From NCBI GenBank assembly GCA_964617995.1, contig CAZTXD010000016.1:1-39975 (forward strand): 39,975 nt of DNA, written 5' to 3'. Both the position numbers and the translations under genes were made by a program. The DNA is from CAZTXD01 sp964617995 (GTDB lineage Bacteria; Actinomycetota; Acidimicrobiia; Spongiisociales; ZC4RG35). The notes below the pieces were generated by a model, which searched no databases, was not told where the DNA came from, and worked only from the letters and a program-made list of their open reading frames with translations. Below, piece after piece: positions 31,937 to 39,083 of the stretch (position 1 is its first letter; every line of letters starts with the position of its first letter).

Positions 31937-32794
31937 TCAGAGGTAGGCGGGATCGTCGACCATGTCCGCGAACGGTGTGCCTGCCAGGGCGCGTTCGACC
32001 TCATCGAAGTTGGCGATCCTCTCTCGAAGGGCGCCCGTCACGATGCGCTGGAACCGGGTCGTGACCTCGACGCTGGCGGAGAGACCGAGGAAGCTCACGA
32101 TGGTGTCCACGGTCGACTGGTGGCTCGAAGGGTCGAGGAGGTGGTCCTCGTACGCGAGGTCGAGGGTGTGGGCGTCGACATCGCCCAGAACCGAACGCTC
32201 GAGCTCGGTGTGCTCCTGGCGACGATTCATGACCTCGAGGATCCTGTCGGGATCGACGCGGATGGCCCGCACGTCGGGCTGCTCGCCGGCCCTCAGGTGG
32301 TAACGACCGGCCGCCAGGGCGAAGGAGTTGGAGATGGCCTGGCGGAGCACATTTCGTCGATGCAGGTACAGCAGGTGATATCCCCGCCGGGTGAGCGCCG
32401 TCAGAAAGCGAGCCGGATCGGCCAGTCCTTGATGCCGGGTGAGCTGGTAGATCTTGACCTTGAAGCCGAAGGCGGGGGTATCGGTCAATCGGGCGTGTCG
32501 CTCGACGAACCGCACCGGGAACAGCACCGGCTCGGGGCCCAGCACCTCCCCCACACAGGTGATCTCGGGATGGGTGTTGAGGAGAGACCGCAGCAGAGAC
32601 GACCCGGTGCGGCCCTGCGCGAAGATGCAGAAGCGCACCTCGGGTCGGCCCCTGGCCCTCTGCAGGTATGGCTCGATCTGGCTTCTGGCCCTGGTGGGGA
32701 GGCGATCCCAGCGTTTCCCCGTCGCGTTGCTCCACGCCTCCACTAGGCCACGCCGGGAATCGTCGTGCTGTCGCGAAAGCGCACCTCGCTGCAT
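31937..32794 (-). CDS. Sulfotransferase family protein (Stf0-like)
   Basis: This 285-residue protein has FCIFAQGRTGSSLLRSLLNTHP, the 5'-phosphosulfate-binding loop of PAPS-dependent sulfotransferases. GEVLGPEP follows, and YHLLYLHRRNVLRQAISNSFAL has the 3'-phosphate-binding Arg/Ser block. The C-terminal half carries LAYEDHLLDPSSHQSTVDTIVSFLG, also typical. Substrate likely a carbohydrate or lipid. The start is fixed by TACCCT six bases upstream of ATG 32794. A sulfur-responsive region lies on its other side. Confidence 0.85.
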   Translation of the reverse strand: MQRGALSRQHDDSRRGLVEAWSNATGKRWDRLPTRARSQIEPYLQRARGRPEVRFCIFAQGRTGSSLLRSLLNTHPEITCVGEVLGPEPVLFPVRFVERHARLTDTPAFGFKVKIYQLTRHQGLADPARFLTALTRRGYHLLYLHRRNVLRQAISNSFALAAGRYHLRAGEQPDVRAIRVDPDRILEVMNRRQEHTELERSVLGDVDAHTLDLAYEDHLLDPSSHQSTVDTIVSFLGLSASVEVTTRFQRIVTGALRERIANFDEVERALAGTPFADMVDDPAYL

Positions 32795-32800
32795 GTTGTC

Positions 32801-32806
32801 AGGGTA
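32801..32806 (-). promoter_or_regulatory. -10 box TACCCT, leaderless sulfotransferase gene
   Basis: TACCCT, six bases, ATG 32794 on the minus strand. Confidence 0.5.
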
Positions 32807-32869
32807 GGGGACGCGAGGAGGCGAGCTGCCCCGTCCAGGCATACTCCAGCCCATCATCGATTCGTGGTG

Positions 32870-32898
32870 TTGACGGGGTCGGCGCTCTGTGGTCTACT
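32870..32898 (+). promoter_or_regulatory. Promoter of the SAM riboswitch transcript
   Basis: TTGACG at 32870-32875, 17-bp spacer, TCTACT at 32893-32898. Transcription would start about 32905, just before the riboswitch. Confidence 0.5.
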
Positions 32899-32916
32899 GC
32901 CCGGGTTGACAACGCG

Positions 32917-33008
32917 CTCATCCAGAGCGGCTGAGGGACAGGCCCTGTGAAGCCGCGGCAACCAGCCGGACCCAGTCCGGACCACGGTGCCAATGCCTGA
33001 TCGATGAG
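32917..33008 (+). ncRNA. SAM-I (S-box) riboswitch
   Basis: The P1 stem is CTCATC (32917) with GATGAG (33003-33008). The conserved core reads AGAGCGGCTGAGGGACAGGC, then CCTGTGAAGCCGCGGCAACC, and later GGTGCCAATGCC, matching the S-box consensus. It senses S-adenosylmethionine, usually switching off methionine/cysteine genes. Downstream a GC hairpin (33011-33035) and CTCCT (33037-33041), which can pair with the Shine-Dalgarno AGGAG (33060-33064), suggest translational control. Confidence 0.9.
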
Positions 33009-33071
33009 ATGCTTCGGCGGTCCTCCGCTCGAAGCGCTCCTTGAGCGCACACCGAGTAGAGGAGAAGCCGC

Positions 33072-33158
33072 ATGAGAATCGACCCCCGCTCCCCCATTCC
33101 TTTCGCTCCTGGCATGGCCATGCCCGGCTCCCGGGCGGTCTGTTCCTGTATGTGCTGA
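33072..33158 (+). CDS. 28-residue putative Cys/Met-rich leader peptide
   Basis: ATG 33072 has AGAGGAG seven bases upstream. The product is MRIDPRSPIPFAPGMAMPGS followed by RAVCSCMC: four Met and three Cys, with Cys-Ser-Cys-Met-Cys as the last five codons before TGA. An 11-bp stem starts exactly at the TGA. It is too short for most gene callers. The arrangement suggests a ribosome-stalling leader sensing charged tRNA-Cys or tRNA-Met, but the peptide could also be a stand-alone Cys-rich protein. Confidence 0.55.
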   Translation: MRIDPRSPIPFAPGMAMPGSRAVCSCMC

Positions 33159-33201
33159 CTCACCGCACCGCCCGAGAGATCTCGAGCCCGGCGGTGAGTC
33201 A
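33156..33201 (+). terminator. Attenuator-like hairpin after the leader peptide
   Basis: TGACTCACCGC (33156-33166) pairs perfectly with GCGGTGAGTCA (33191-33201). Inside, CGAG and CTCG (33173-33184) close the loop AGAT. The short run TTTA follows. The left arm begins at the leader stop codon, so a ribosome stalled on the last codons would keep it from folding. Confidence 0.5.
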
Positions 33202-33238
33202 TTTACCTCTCACACCCCCGAACACAGGAGCAATACCC

Positions 33239-33754
33239 ATGACTACCACCTACACCCTCAACGACTGCGACATCGCCACGGTGGCGGCGCTCACACAGGC
33301 GATCTCCGCTGACCCCGAGAAGGCCGCCACCACCTGGCGAGCAGACGTCTCGTGGAAAGGCGGCTTTCGCAGCGAAGCGTCCATCCGCGAGTTCCCCCCG
33401 GTGGCCTCAGACGAGCCGACCGGGCTGGGAGGAACCGACACGGCTCCCAACCCCGTCGAGCAGCTGCTCGGCGCCCTGGGGAACTGCCTGGCCGTCGGGG
33501 TGGCTGCCAACGCCACCGCACGGAGCATCGCCATCGACCGCCTCGACATCTCACTCGAAGGTGATCTCGATCTGACCGCCTTCTTGGGTCTGGCTCCCGG
33601 ACACGCCGGGTTCGGGTCCATCCGAGCCCGCATCCACCTCGAGACGAGCGCCGATCCGGGTGTGGTCGACGACCTCATCCGCCACGTGGTCGACACGTCG
33701 CCGGTGGGCCATACGCTGGCCAGGGAGGTGCCGCTGCGGATCTCCCACGGTTGA
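33239..33754 (+). CDS. OsmC family protein
   Basis: This 171-residue protein is of the OsmC/Ohr superfamily of thiol peroxidases: WRADVSWKGGFRSEASIREF, GTDTAPNPVEQLLGALGNCL with the first active Cys (C83), and a long helix after it. The second position, Cys in Ohr/OsmC, is Gly157 in TSPVGHTL, so it cannot form the usual Cys pair. It may be a one-Cys or non-peroxidase member. AGGAG lies eight bases before ATG 33239. The SAM riboswitch and leader peptide upstream suggest a role in sulfur metabolism or detoxification of organic sulfur species. Confidence 0.88.
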   Translation: MTTTYTLNDCDIATVAALTQAISADPEKAATTWRADVSWKGGFRSEASIREFPPVASDEPTGLGGTDTAPNPVEQLLGALGNCLAVGVAANATARSIAIDRLDISLEGDLDLTAFLGLAPGHAGFGSIRARIHLETSADPGVVDDLIRHVVDTSPVGHTLAREVPLRISHG

Positions 33755-33767
33755 GAAGCCCCCTCGT

Positions 33768-33821
33768 CCGTTTTCGCGCACCGAATGCGCGCTATCGCGC
33801 GCATCTGGTGCGCGAAAACGG
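33768..33821. repeat. 54-bp palindrome, copy 2
   Basis: The same layout as 10063-10116: ends CCGTTTTC and GAAAACGG and core GCGCGC TATC GCGCGC. The arms differ from each other at two adjacent positions. Compared with copy 1, one T-A pair has become C-G on both arms, which keeps the stem. It lies between the convergent OsmC and nucleoside hydrolase genes, so it may terminate both. Confidence 0.8.
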
Positions 33822-33839
33822 TTTGGGCGGCCTTCGGGG

Positions 33840-34769
33840 TCAGGGAAGGGAGCCGATGCGTTCGACCAGGAGCCGGGTGAAGCGGTCTCCGTCGATCTCC
33901 ACGCCCACCCGGGCGTTGGAGGCGTTCCCGGTGACGGACCACCGATCCACGACTGTCCTTCCCCGGCTCAGCTCCGAGCCCGTCTCGATCGCCACATGGC
34001 AGGCGACCGTTTCGAGCAGGTCGGGCCAGATGACGTCGGCTACGGCGACGGCGTCGTGGATCGGGGAGGAATCGAGCCCGTAGACACGCTGGTGGAACCT
34101 GACGTAGTAGTCGAGCAGGTCGGCCACGAAGGCTCCGGAGCGGCCCGTCGGTCGTAGCATGTCGCCGTGAGTTCGCCCGAGCCGGGCCCGGTGGGTCACA
34201 TCGAGGCCGACCATGGTGACATCGAGCCCTGACTCGAACACCACCGACGCCGCCTCCGGGTCGACCCAGATGTTGAACTCGGCGGCGGGCGTCACGTTGC
34301 CGAGGCCGATGGCGCCACCCATGAGGACGATACGGGAGATGTTCTCGACCAGGGCCGGGTGGCGGCGAAGGAGAAGGGCGATGTTGGTCAACGGACCGAC
34401 GGGCGTCAGGGTGACCGGTGCGGGGCTGGAGGCCACCGTGTCGGCGATGAAATCCACGGCGTGGAGGTCGATCGGCCCGATCGTGGGTGGGTCCAGGACG
34501 GGGCCGTCCATTCCCGACTTGCCGTGAACGTGGTCTGCGACACGCAACGGCCGGACCAGAGGATGGTCGCTTCCGGCGGCGACGGGGATGTCGGTGCGGC
34601 CGGCGACCTCCAGCACCGTCAAGGCATTGCGGGTGGTGTTGGCCAGACCCGAGTTGCCTCCGACCGTGGTGATGCCCAGCACCTCGACCTCTGGGCTGGC
34701 CAGAGCCAACAGGATGGCGATGGCGTCGTCGTGTCCCGGATCGCAGTCGATGATGAGCGGTGTGGTCAT
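33840..34769 (-). CDS. Nucleoside hydrolase (inosine-uridine preferring family)
   Basis: This 309-residue enzyme splits ribonucleosides into base and ribose. The calcium-binding motif is LIIDCDPGHDDAIA (D8, D10, D14, D15). VTLTPVGPLTNIALLLRRHP, VLMGGAIGLGNVTPAAEFN and SSPIHDAVAVADV carry other active-site residues. It is encoded with ribokinase (ATGA overlap), so ribose released here is phosphorylated next. The exact nucleoside is unknown. Confidence 0.93.
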   Translation of the reverse strand: MTTPLIIDCDPGHDDAIAILLALASPEVEVLGITTVGGNSGLANTTRNALTVLEVAGRTDIPVAAGSDHPLVRPLRVADHVHGKSGMDGPVLDPPTIGPIDLHAVDFIADTVASSPAPVTLTPVGPLTNIALLLRRHPALVENISRIVLMGGAIGLGNVTPAAEFNIWVDPEAASVVFESGLDVTMVGLDVTHRARLGRTHGDMLRPTGRSGAFVADLLDYYVRFHQRVYGLDSSPIHDAVAVADVIWPDLLETVACHVAIETGSELSRGRTVVDRWSVTGNASNARVGVEIDGDRFTRLLVERIGSLP

Positions 34770-35611
34770 ACCCGGAGAACCGAGTCGATCTCGGCGGCGT
34801 CGGGAAGGGACGTTTGTGCTCCCCGACGGGTAGTCGCCAGAGCACCGGCAGCGCATGCACGTTCCAGAGCACCCTGAACACTGCTTCCGTCCCCGAGGGC
34901 CTGGACCAGCGCTCCGCAGAAGGCGTCGCCGGCACCTACGGTGTCGATGGCCTCGACGGGCGGAGGCTGGGCTTCGGCGACGAGCCGACCGGAACGGAAA
35001 GCCTTGGCACCGGCGGCTCCCAGCGTGACCACCACCAGAGCAGCAGTCGACTCGAGGGAGTCCGCCATCTCCGCACGCTCCGCCTCGTTCACGATCAGGA
35101 CGTGGGCGCGATCGAGGACGGCCTTGCTCAAGGGTCGCGCCGGAGCAGCATTGATGCACACCAGGCCGCCGGCGGTGCGGACCGCAGCTTCGACCACCTC
35201 GTTGGAGACCTCTAGCTGGCACAGAACGACCTCGGCGCCGGACGTGTCGACGCGGGAGGCGTCGACGAAGGAGTTGGCGCCGGGCAATACGACGATCTGG
35301 TTCTCGCCGGCGGCGTCGACGACGATGAGGGCCAGTCCGGTCTGATGTGGTGTGGTGACGACCCCGGAGAGATCGACTTCCGAGTCCCGCAGCAGGGCAA
35401 GGGCCTCCTCGGCGAAGGCATCGTTCCCGACGGCTCCCACGAGAGCAACATCCGCCCCCGCTCGCTGAGCAGCCAGAGCCTGATTGGCGCCTTTGCCTCC
35501 GGGATGGCGGTCCCACTCGACAGCGGTGATGGTCTCGCCCGGGCGGGGCAGGCGAGCGCAGTTCGCCACCAGATCCAGGTTCACGCTTCCGACGACTATG
35601 ACCGATGGCAT
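34766..35611 (-). CDS. rbsK: Ribokinase
   Basis: This 281-residue PfkB-family kinase makes ribose 5-phosphate from ribose and ATP. GSVNLDLVANCARLPRPGET and HPGGKGANQALAAQRAGADV are the N-terminal PfkB motif; the catalytic base Asp is in IDTVGAGDAFCGAL. INAAPARPLS and VNEAERAEM match ribokinases. The start ATG 35611 is preceded by TACGCT nine bases upstream. Operon partner of the nucleoside hydrolase. Confidence 0.92.
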   Translation of the reverse strand: MPSVIVVGSVNLDLVANCARLPRPGETITAVEWDRHPGGKGANQALAAQRAGADVALVGAVGNDAFAEEALALLRDSEVDLSGVVTTPHQTGLALIVVDAAGENQIVVLPGANSFVDASRVDTSGAEVVLCQLEVSNEVVEAAVRTAGGLVCINAAPARPLSKAVLDRAHVLIVNEAERAEMADSLESTAALVVVTLGAAGAKAFRSGRLVAEAQPPPVEAIDTVGAGDAFCGALVQALGDGSSVQGALERACAAGALATTRRGAQTSLPDAAEIDSVLRV

Positions 35612-35620
35612 GACGTTGAG

Positions 35621-35626
35621 AGCGTA
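35621..35626 (-). promoter_or_regulatory. -10 box TACGCT before ribokinase
   Basis: TACGCT, nine bases, ATG 35611 on the minus strand. Confidence 0.4.
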
Positions 35627-35637
35627 GCGGGGACGCC

Positions 35638-35643
35638 TAGGAT
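35638..35643 (+). promoter_or_regulatory. -10 box TAGGAT, leaderless YbaK gene
   Basis: TAGGAT, seven bases, ATG 35651. Confidence 0.5.
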
Positions 35644-35650
35644 CGGGCCG

Positions 35651-36139
35651 ATGCCGGCAGATCCTCGTGTCCTGGAAGCTCTGGAGGCCGCCGGAGTCGG
35701 ATATGAGGTCATGGACTGTGACCCGGAACTGGCGGACACGGCCGAGTTCTGCCGAGCTTATGGGGTCGACCCGGCCGAGTCGGCCAACTCCATCCTCGTG
35801 GCCTCCCGCCGCCCCCCCGGTGAGGACGCCGTCTGCGTGGCTCTCGCCACCACCCGCCTCGATGTCAACGGGCTCGTCCGCAGGCGCCTCGGGGTCCGGA
35901 AGGTCTCGTTTGCCCCTCCGGAGGTGACCCGGGATGTGACGGGCATGGAGATCGGAGGGGTGACCGTTCCCGGGCTGCCTCCGGAGTTGAGAGTCTGGGT
36001 CGATGCGGCGGTGGAGGCGACGCCGTCGGTGGTTATCGGCGCCGGCACCCGTACGGCGAAGATCCGCCTGTCAGGTGCCGACCTCGCCGCTCTCCCGGGA
36101 GTCGAAGTGGTGAAGGATCTCGCCGTTCCCGCGGCGTGA
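35651..36139 (+). CDS. YbaK/aminoacyl-tRNA deacylase-type protein
   Basis: This 162-residue protein is of the YbaK/ProRS-INS family, which removes wrongly attached amino acids from tRNA. The blocks are SANSILVASRRPP, LDVNGLVRRRLGVRKVSFA and IGGVTVPGLP, then VVIGAGTRTAKIRLSG, near the usual catalytic Gly-rich loop. It is a little longer than E. coli YbaK. The tRNA it edits is unknown. Its last 69 bases overlap the SURF1 gene on the other strand. Confidence 0.85.
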   Translation: MPADPRVLEALEAAGVGYEVMDCDPELADTAEFCRAYGVDPAESANSILVASRRPPGEDAVCVALATTRLDVNGLVRRRLGVRKVSFAPPEVTRDVTGMEIGGVTVPGLPPELRVWVDAAVEATPSVVIGAGTRTAKIRLSGADLAALPGVEVVKDLAVPAA

Positions 36140-36865
36140 ACGATTCCGGGAGGCCCTTCGGAGCAGGAAGCCGTATCCGAGGGCGATGACTGCGGCGAAC
36201 GAGAACCACTGTATGGCGTAGCTGAAATGGGGGCCCTCATCGGCGAAGTCGGGAGGCGGAGATCCCGCCGGCAACTCGATCGGTGATCCGTCTCCGAGTA
36301 TCTGGAGGTATACGGGGAGGAGGTCGGCGGAGACCACACTGTCGAGGAAGGTGATATCGATCCGTGACAAGGACGTCAGGTTGCCGGAGGTGTCCTCGCG
36401 GCCCAGGGTGCCGCGTTCCTCACTCAAGCGGACCAAACCCGTCACCGTCACCATGCCCGAGGGCGGAGGTGCTGAGGTGACCGGTACGGTGTCGAACTCG
36501 AGGGGCACCCAGCCTCTGTCTACTGCTACCGCCCGGCCGTTCAGGTCGACGAGGGGGGTCACTACATGGAATCCGGCGATGCCCTGGCGTACCTTGGAAC
36601 GAATCAAGACCTCCTCGGCGGGGACGTACTCTCCGGTTGCCGTCGCTCGCCGGAACGCGAGCGAGTCGATGTCGGCACCGGCCATGTCCAGTAGCTGGGA
36701 GATCGGGCGGGGCTCCTCGGCGAACCGGGTGGCATGAACGACGTTGGCGACGCGGCGCTCCTCCAGCCGGTCGAGCTGCCAGAAGCCCAGCAAGAGACAG
36801 GTGACACCGACGATCCCGACCACCAGGTGGCCGACGAGCCACCGGGGGGTCAGGAAGCGTTTCAC
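36071..36865 (-). CDS. SURF1 family protein
   Basis: This 264-residue protein has two membrane helices, WLVGHLVVGIVGVTCLLLGF near the start and YAIQWFSFAAVIALGYGFLL near residue 220. Between them lies the external domain: FWQLDRLEERR, then GEYVPAEEVLIRSKV and VAVDRGWVPLEFD. SURF1 helps assemble cytochrome c oxidase and heme a insertion. The start is GTG 36865, four bases after the stop of the small gene upstream. The last 25 residues overlap the YbaK gene antisense. Confidence 0.88.
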   Translation of the reverse strand: MKRFLTPRWLVGHLVVGIVGVTCLLLGFWQLDRLEERRVANVVHATRFAEEPRPISQLLDMAGADIDSLAFRRATATGEYVPAEEVLIRSKVRQGIAGFHVVTPLVDLNGRAVAVDRGWVPLEFDTVPVTSAPPPSGMVTVTGLVRLSEERGTLGREDTSGNLTSLSRIDITFLDSVVSADLLPVYLQILGDGSPIELPAGSPPPDFADEGPHFSYAIQWFSFAAVIALGYGFLLRRASRNRSRRGNGEILHHFDSRESGEVGT

Positions 36866-36869
36866 CCGG

Positions 36870-37070
36870 TCAAGCCGCTAGAGGTCTGGCGGGCTCGTCA
36901 CCGTCCTCCCCGTCCTCGGAGGTCAGGAGGGACCTGGCGACGGACTCGGCGTTCTCGTCTCCGCTCCTGATCGCCACCGGGGAGGCGAGCCAGCTCGTCA
37001 CCCGGGCGCGGTCCACCACGCCGGTGTCGATGAGGGTGCGGGCGAGATCGTCGGTCCAGTACCAGGGCAT
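36870..37070 (-). CDS. Small conserved-looking hypothetical protein
   Basis: This 66-residue soluble protein starts at ATG 37070 with AGGAG four bases upstream. MPWYWTDDLARTLIDTGVVD is followed by RARVTSWLASPVAIRSGDE and a long acidic tail. It is four bases from the SURF1 start, so probably in its operon. I do not know the family. Confidence 0.55.
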   Translation of the reverse strand: MPWYWTDDLARTLIDTGVVDRARVTSWLASPVAIRSGDENAESVARSLLTSEDGEDGDEPARPLAA

Positions 37071-37103
37071 GCGGCTCCTATCGGCTCGAGGGCTTGCAGG
37101 GTC

Positions 37104-37133
37104 GGGTGGCTCGGTTCGGGTTTCCGGCCACCC
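37104..37133 (-). terminator. Stem-loop downstream of gamma-glutamyltransferase
   Basis: GGGTGGC (37104-37110) pairs with GCCACCC (37127-37133) with a 16-nt loop. It lies 60 nt past the stop of the minus-strand gene; no U-tract, so only a possible terminator. Confidence 0.3.
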
Positions 37134-37193
37134 ACTCACCATACCCCTCGTGTCAAGCTCCGAAAATCCGCTCGTTCAGGGGTCGGCCGACGA

Positions 37194-38669
37194 TCAACCG
37201 AAGGCAACGGCACCGGAGCGACGCGAGTCGGCATGAGCATCGAGGCTGCCTTCACTATCAACGGCCGCCGCGTTCACACCGCCGAAGTACATATCTCGGG
37301 ATCCGTACGGACGCAGGGTGAATCCGGGCAGCGTCACGTCGATTCCGGGCTCGTGGGCGATCGTCCGGGTGCCGGTCTCGACGTGCAGACGGGGGTGTTC
37401 GATGGCTTCGGCGATGTCGCTTCCCGTGACAGCCGCGGTGAGGGTCGTGGCCAGAGCCGATGTGATGCGATCGGCGCCAGGTGATCCCAGGGCCAGTCGC
37501 CCTCCGGGACCAGAAGCCGAGGTGGGCGCCATGTTCGACATCAGGCGCGCTCCCATCGGTGTGGAGGCCAAGCCCCCCGGGTTGAGCTCCATCTCCCCCA
37601 GGGAATTGTTCATCCACAAGCCGGTGCCTCTGGGTACGACTCCGGATCCGTAGCCGGCCGACATGCTGGTTGCGCAGACCATTCCACCGGTCTCGGCCGC
37701 CGAGACGCTGATCGTGGAACCGGAGGCGAGGAGGGGAAGATCCGCAAGCAGGTCTCGGGCGGCTGCGACGCGGTCGACGGCCGGCTCCAATCGCATTTGG
37801 CGCAGCTCGAAGACCTTCCTCTGCGCCTCCGCCCAGACGTTGGCATCACGGGGACGGGGGTGGTCGAGGATGAGCCGGAGCAGAGCGCTCAGAGTCACAC
37901 CTCCCACCGCGGGAGGAGGGGTGGTGGCCACCGTCCACTCCCCCAAATCTGAGACCAGCGCCGGGGCCACGACAGGGCGATAGGACGCCAGATCCGTGAC
38001 CGTCAAACGGCCTCCCCGGGACTGGAGGTCGGTGACGATCTCCTCCCCGAGGTCGCCGCGGTAGAACGTCGCGGCTCCGTCCTCGGCGATGCGGTGGAGG
38101 GTCGCTACCAGATCGGGGACGTGGACGATCTCCCCGGAAGTCAGACACCGGTCACCCTGGAACAGAGCAGCCCGCGATGCGGGATCCCGGCCGAAGATGG
38201 GGACACCGGAGTGGCCGAGATAGTACGAGCACGCCGGCGACAGGGGGAAGCCATCGGAGAGGCGTTCGGCGACGTGTGAGATGAGCTGTTTCCAGGGCAT
38301 CCGACCCCAACGGCGATGGGCCAGATCGAAGGCCGCGAAGGCGCCGGGAACGGCCACCGACCCGGGCCCTACCTCGGTGGTCACCCCGCCGCCGTACTCC
38401 ATGGTCACCCGGTGGGTCGAGGTGGGCTGGCCGGGGTCGAGACCACGGCCGGGCATCGCCATGTATCCGTCGACACTGACGGCCTCCTCGTCTGGTTTCC
38501 AGATGGTCAGGAACCCGCCACCGCCGGGGGCGCACACGCCGGGCTCGGTGCACATCGCCAGCAGGGCCGAGGCGACGACGGCGTCGACGACCGAGCCTCC
38601 CGCTTCTGCGATCTCGGCGCCCACTCCGGCCGCCAGCTCGGAGGGGGCAGCCACTACGGTCGAGGGCAT
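37194..38669 (-). CDS. Gamma-glutamyltransferase family protein
   Basis: This 491-residue Ntn-hydrolase family protein transfers or hydrolyses gamma-glutamyl groups (for example from glutathione-like thiols). GGSVVDAVVASALLAMCTEP and PGGGGFLTIW are the large-subunit blocks. The self-cleavage Thr should be in GSTISVSAAETGG, where most members have TTHLSVVD, and the usual His is missing. GSGVVPRGTGLWMNNSLGEM matches the small-subunit binding loop. There is no signal peptide. TAGGGT lies eight bases before ATG 38669. An activity different from classical GGT is possible. Confidence 0.87.
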   Translation of the reverse strand: MPSTVVAAPSELAAGVGAEIAEAGGSVVDAVVASALLAMCTEPGVCAPGGGGFLTIWKPDEEAVSVDGYMAMPGRGLDPGQPTSTHRVTMEYGGGVTTEVGPGSVAVPGAFAAFDLAHRRWGRMPWKQLISHVAERLSDGFPLSPACSYYLGHSGVPIFGRDPASRAALFQGDRCLTSGEIVHVPDLVATLHRIAEDGAATFYRGDLGEEIVTDLQSRGGRLTVTDLASYRPVVAPALVSDLGEWTVATTPPPAVGGVTLSALLRLILDHPRPRDANVWAEAQRKVFELRQMRLEPAVDRVAAARDLLADLPLLASGSTISVSAAETGGMVCATSMSAGYGSGVVPRGTGLWMNNSLGEMELNPGGLASTPMGARLMSNMAPTSASGPGGRLALGSPGADRITSALATTLTAAVTGSDIAEAIEHPRLHVETGTRTIAHEPGIDVTLPGFTLRPYGSRDMYFGGVNAAAVDSEGSLDAHADSRRSGAVAFG

Positions 38670-38677
38670 CGTGCCGC

Positions 38678-38683
38678 ACCCTA
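38678..38683 (-). promoter_or_regulatory. -10 box TAGGGT, leaderless gamma-glutamyltransferase
   Basis: TAGGGT, eight bases, ATG 38669 on the minus strand. Confidence 0.45.
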
Positions 38684-38687
38684 CCGC

Positions 38688-39014
38688 CTAGAGGGCGGCA
38701 GGTTCCTCCAGATGGCGGGTGCTGACATCAATCGCCACCACCTCGAGGCCGCTCCTGCGCTGGTCGGCCGCATCCGGCTCCCAGAATCGTCTCTGCACCA
38801 TCCCCGACACCCATACCCTCGATCCGGGCAGGAGGGAACCCAGGAGGTGGTCGGGAGGGTCCCACACGAGCACGGGGATGAGATCGAGGCGAGGATTGGG
38901 GAGCTCGGTTCTCACCGTGATCAGCAGCCGCAGATGAGTTGCCCCCGAGTCGAAGCGTCGATGCTCGGCGGGAGCGGCCAATCGACCGCACAATACGACG
39001 AGGTTCAGATCCAT
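38688..39014 (-). CDS. SSB-like OB-fold protein (short paralogue)
   Basis: This 108-residue protein resembles single-stranded DNA-binding proteins: MDLNLVVLCGRLAAPAEHRR, then LRLLITVRTE, then VLVWDPPDHLLGSLLPGSRVW and VSGMVQRRFWEPDA. It is much shorter than actinobacterial SSB and lacks the acidic C-terminal tip that binds partner proteins. It could be a DprA/competence-type SSB paralogue or an SSB with altered function. GGAGAGG lies before ATG 39014. Confidence 0.75.
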   Translation of the reverse strand: MDLNLVVLCGRLAAPAEHRRFDSGATHLRLLITVRTELPNPRLDLIPVLVWDPPDHLLGSLLPGSRVWVSGMVQRRFWEPDAADQRRSGLEVVAIDVSTRHLEEPAAL

Positions 39015-39083
39015 GATTCCTCTCCTTCCATTCGTCGGGGAAGGGCGGGGTCGTGGAAGGTATCGGGCCGGTGTGACGTGAAG

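Noticed and set aside
33156..33195. Leader peptide stop TGA after CSCMC as a second selenocysteine codon, with the hairpin as SECIS
   Set aside because: The hairpin begins at the TGA itself and read-through gives only 12 more basic codons with no family. Attenuation explains the layout better.
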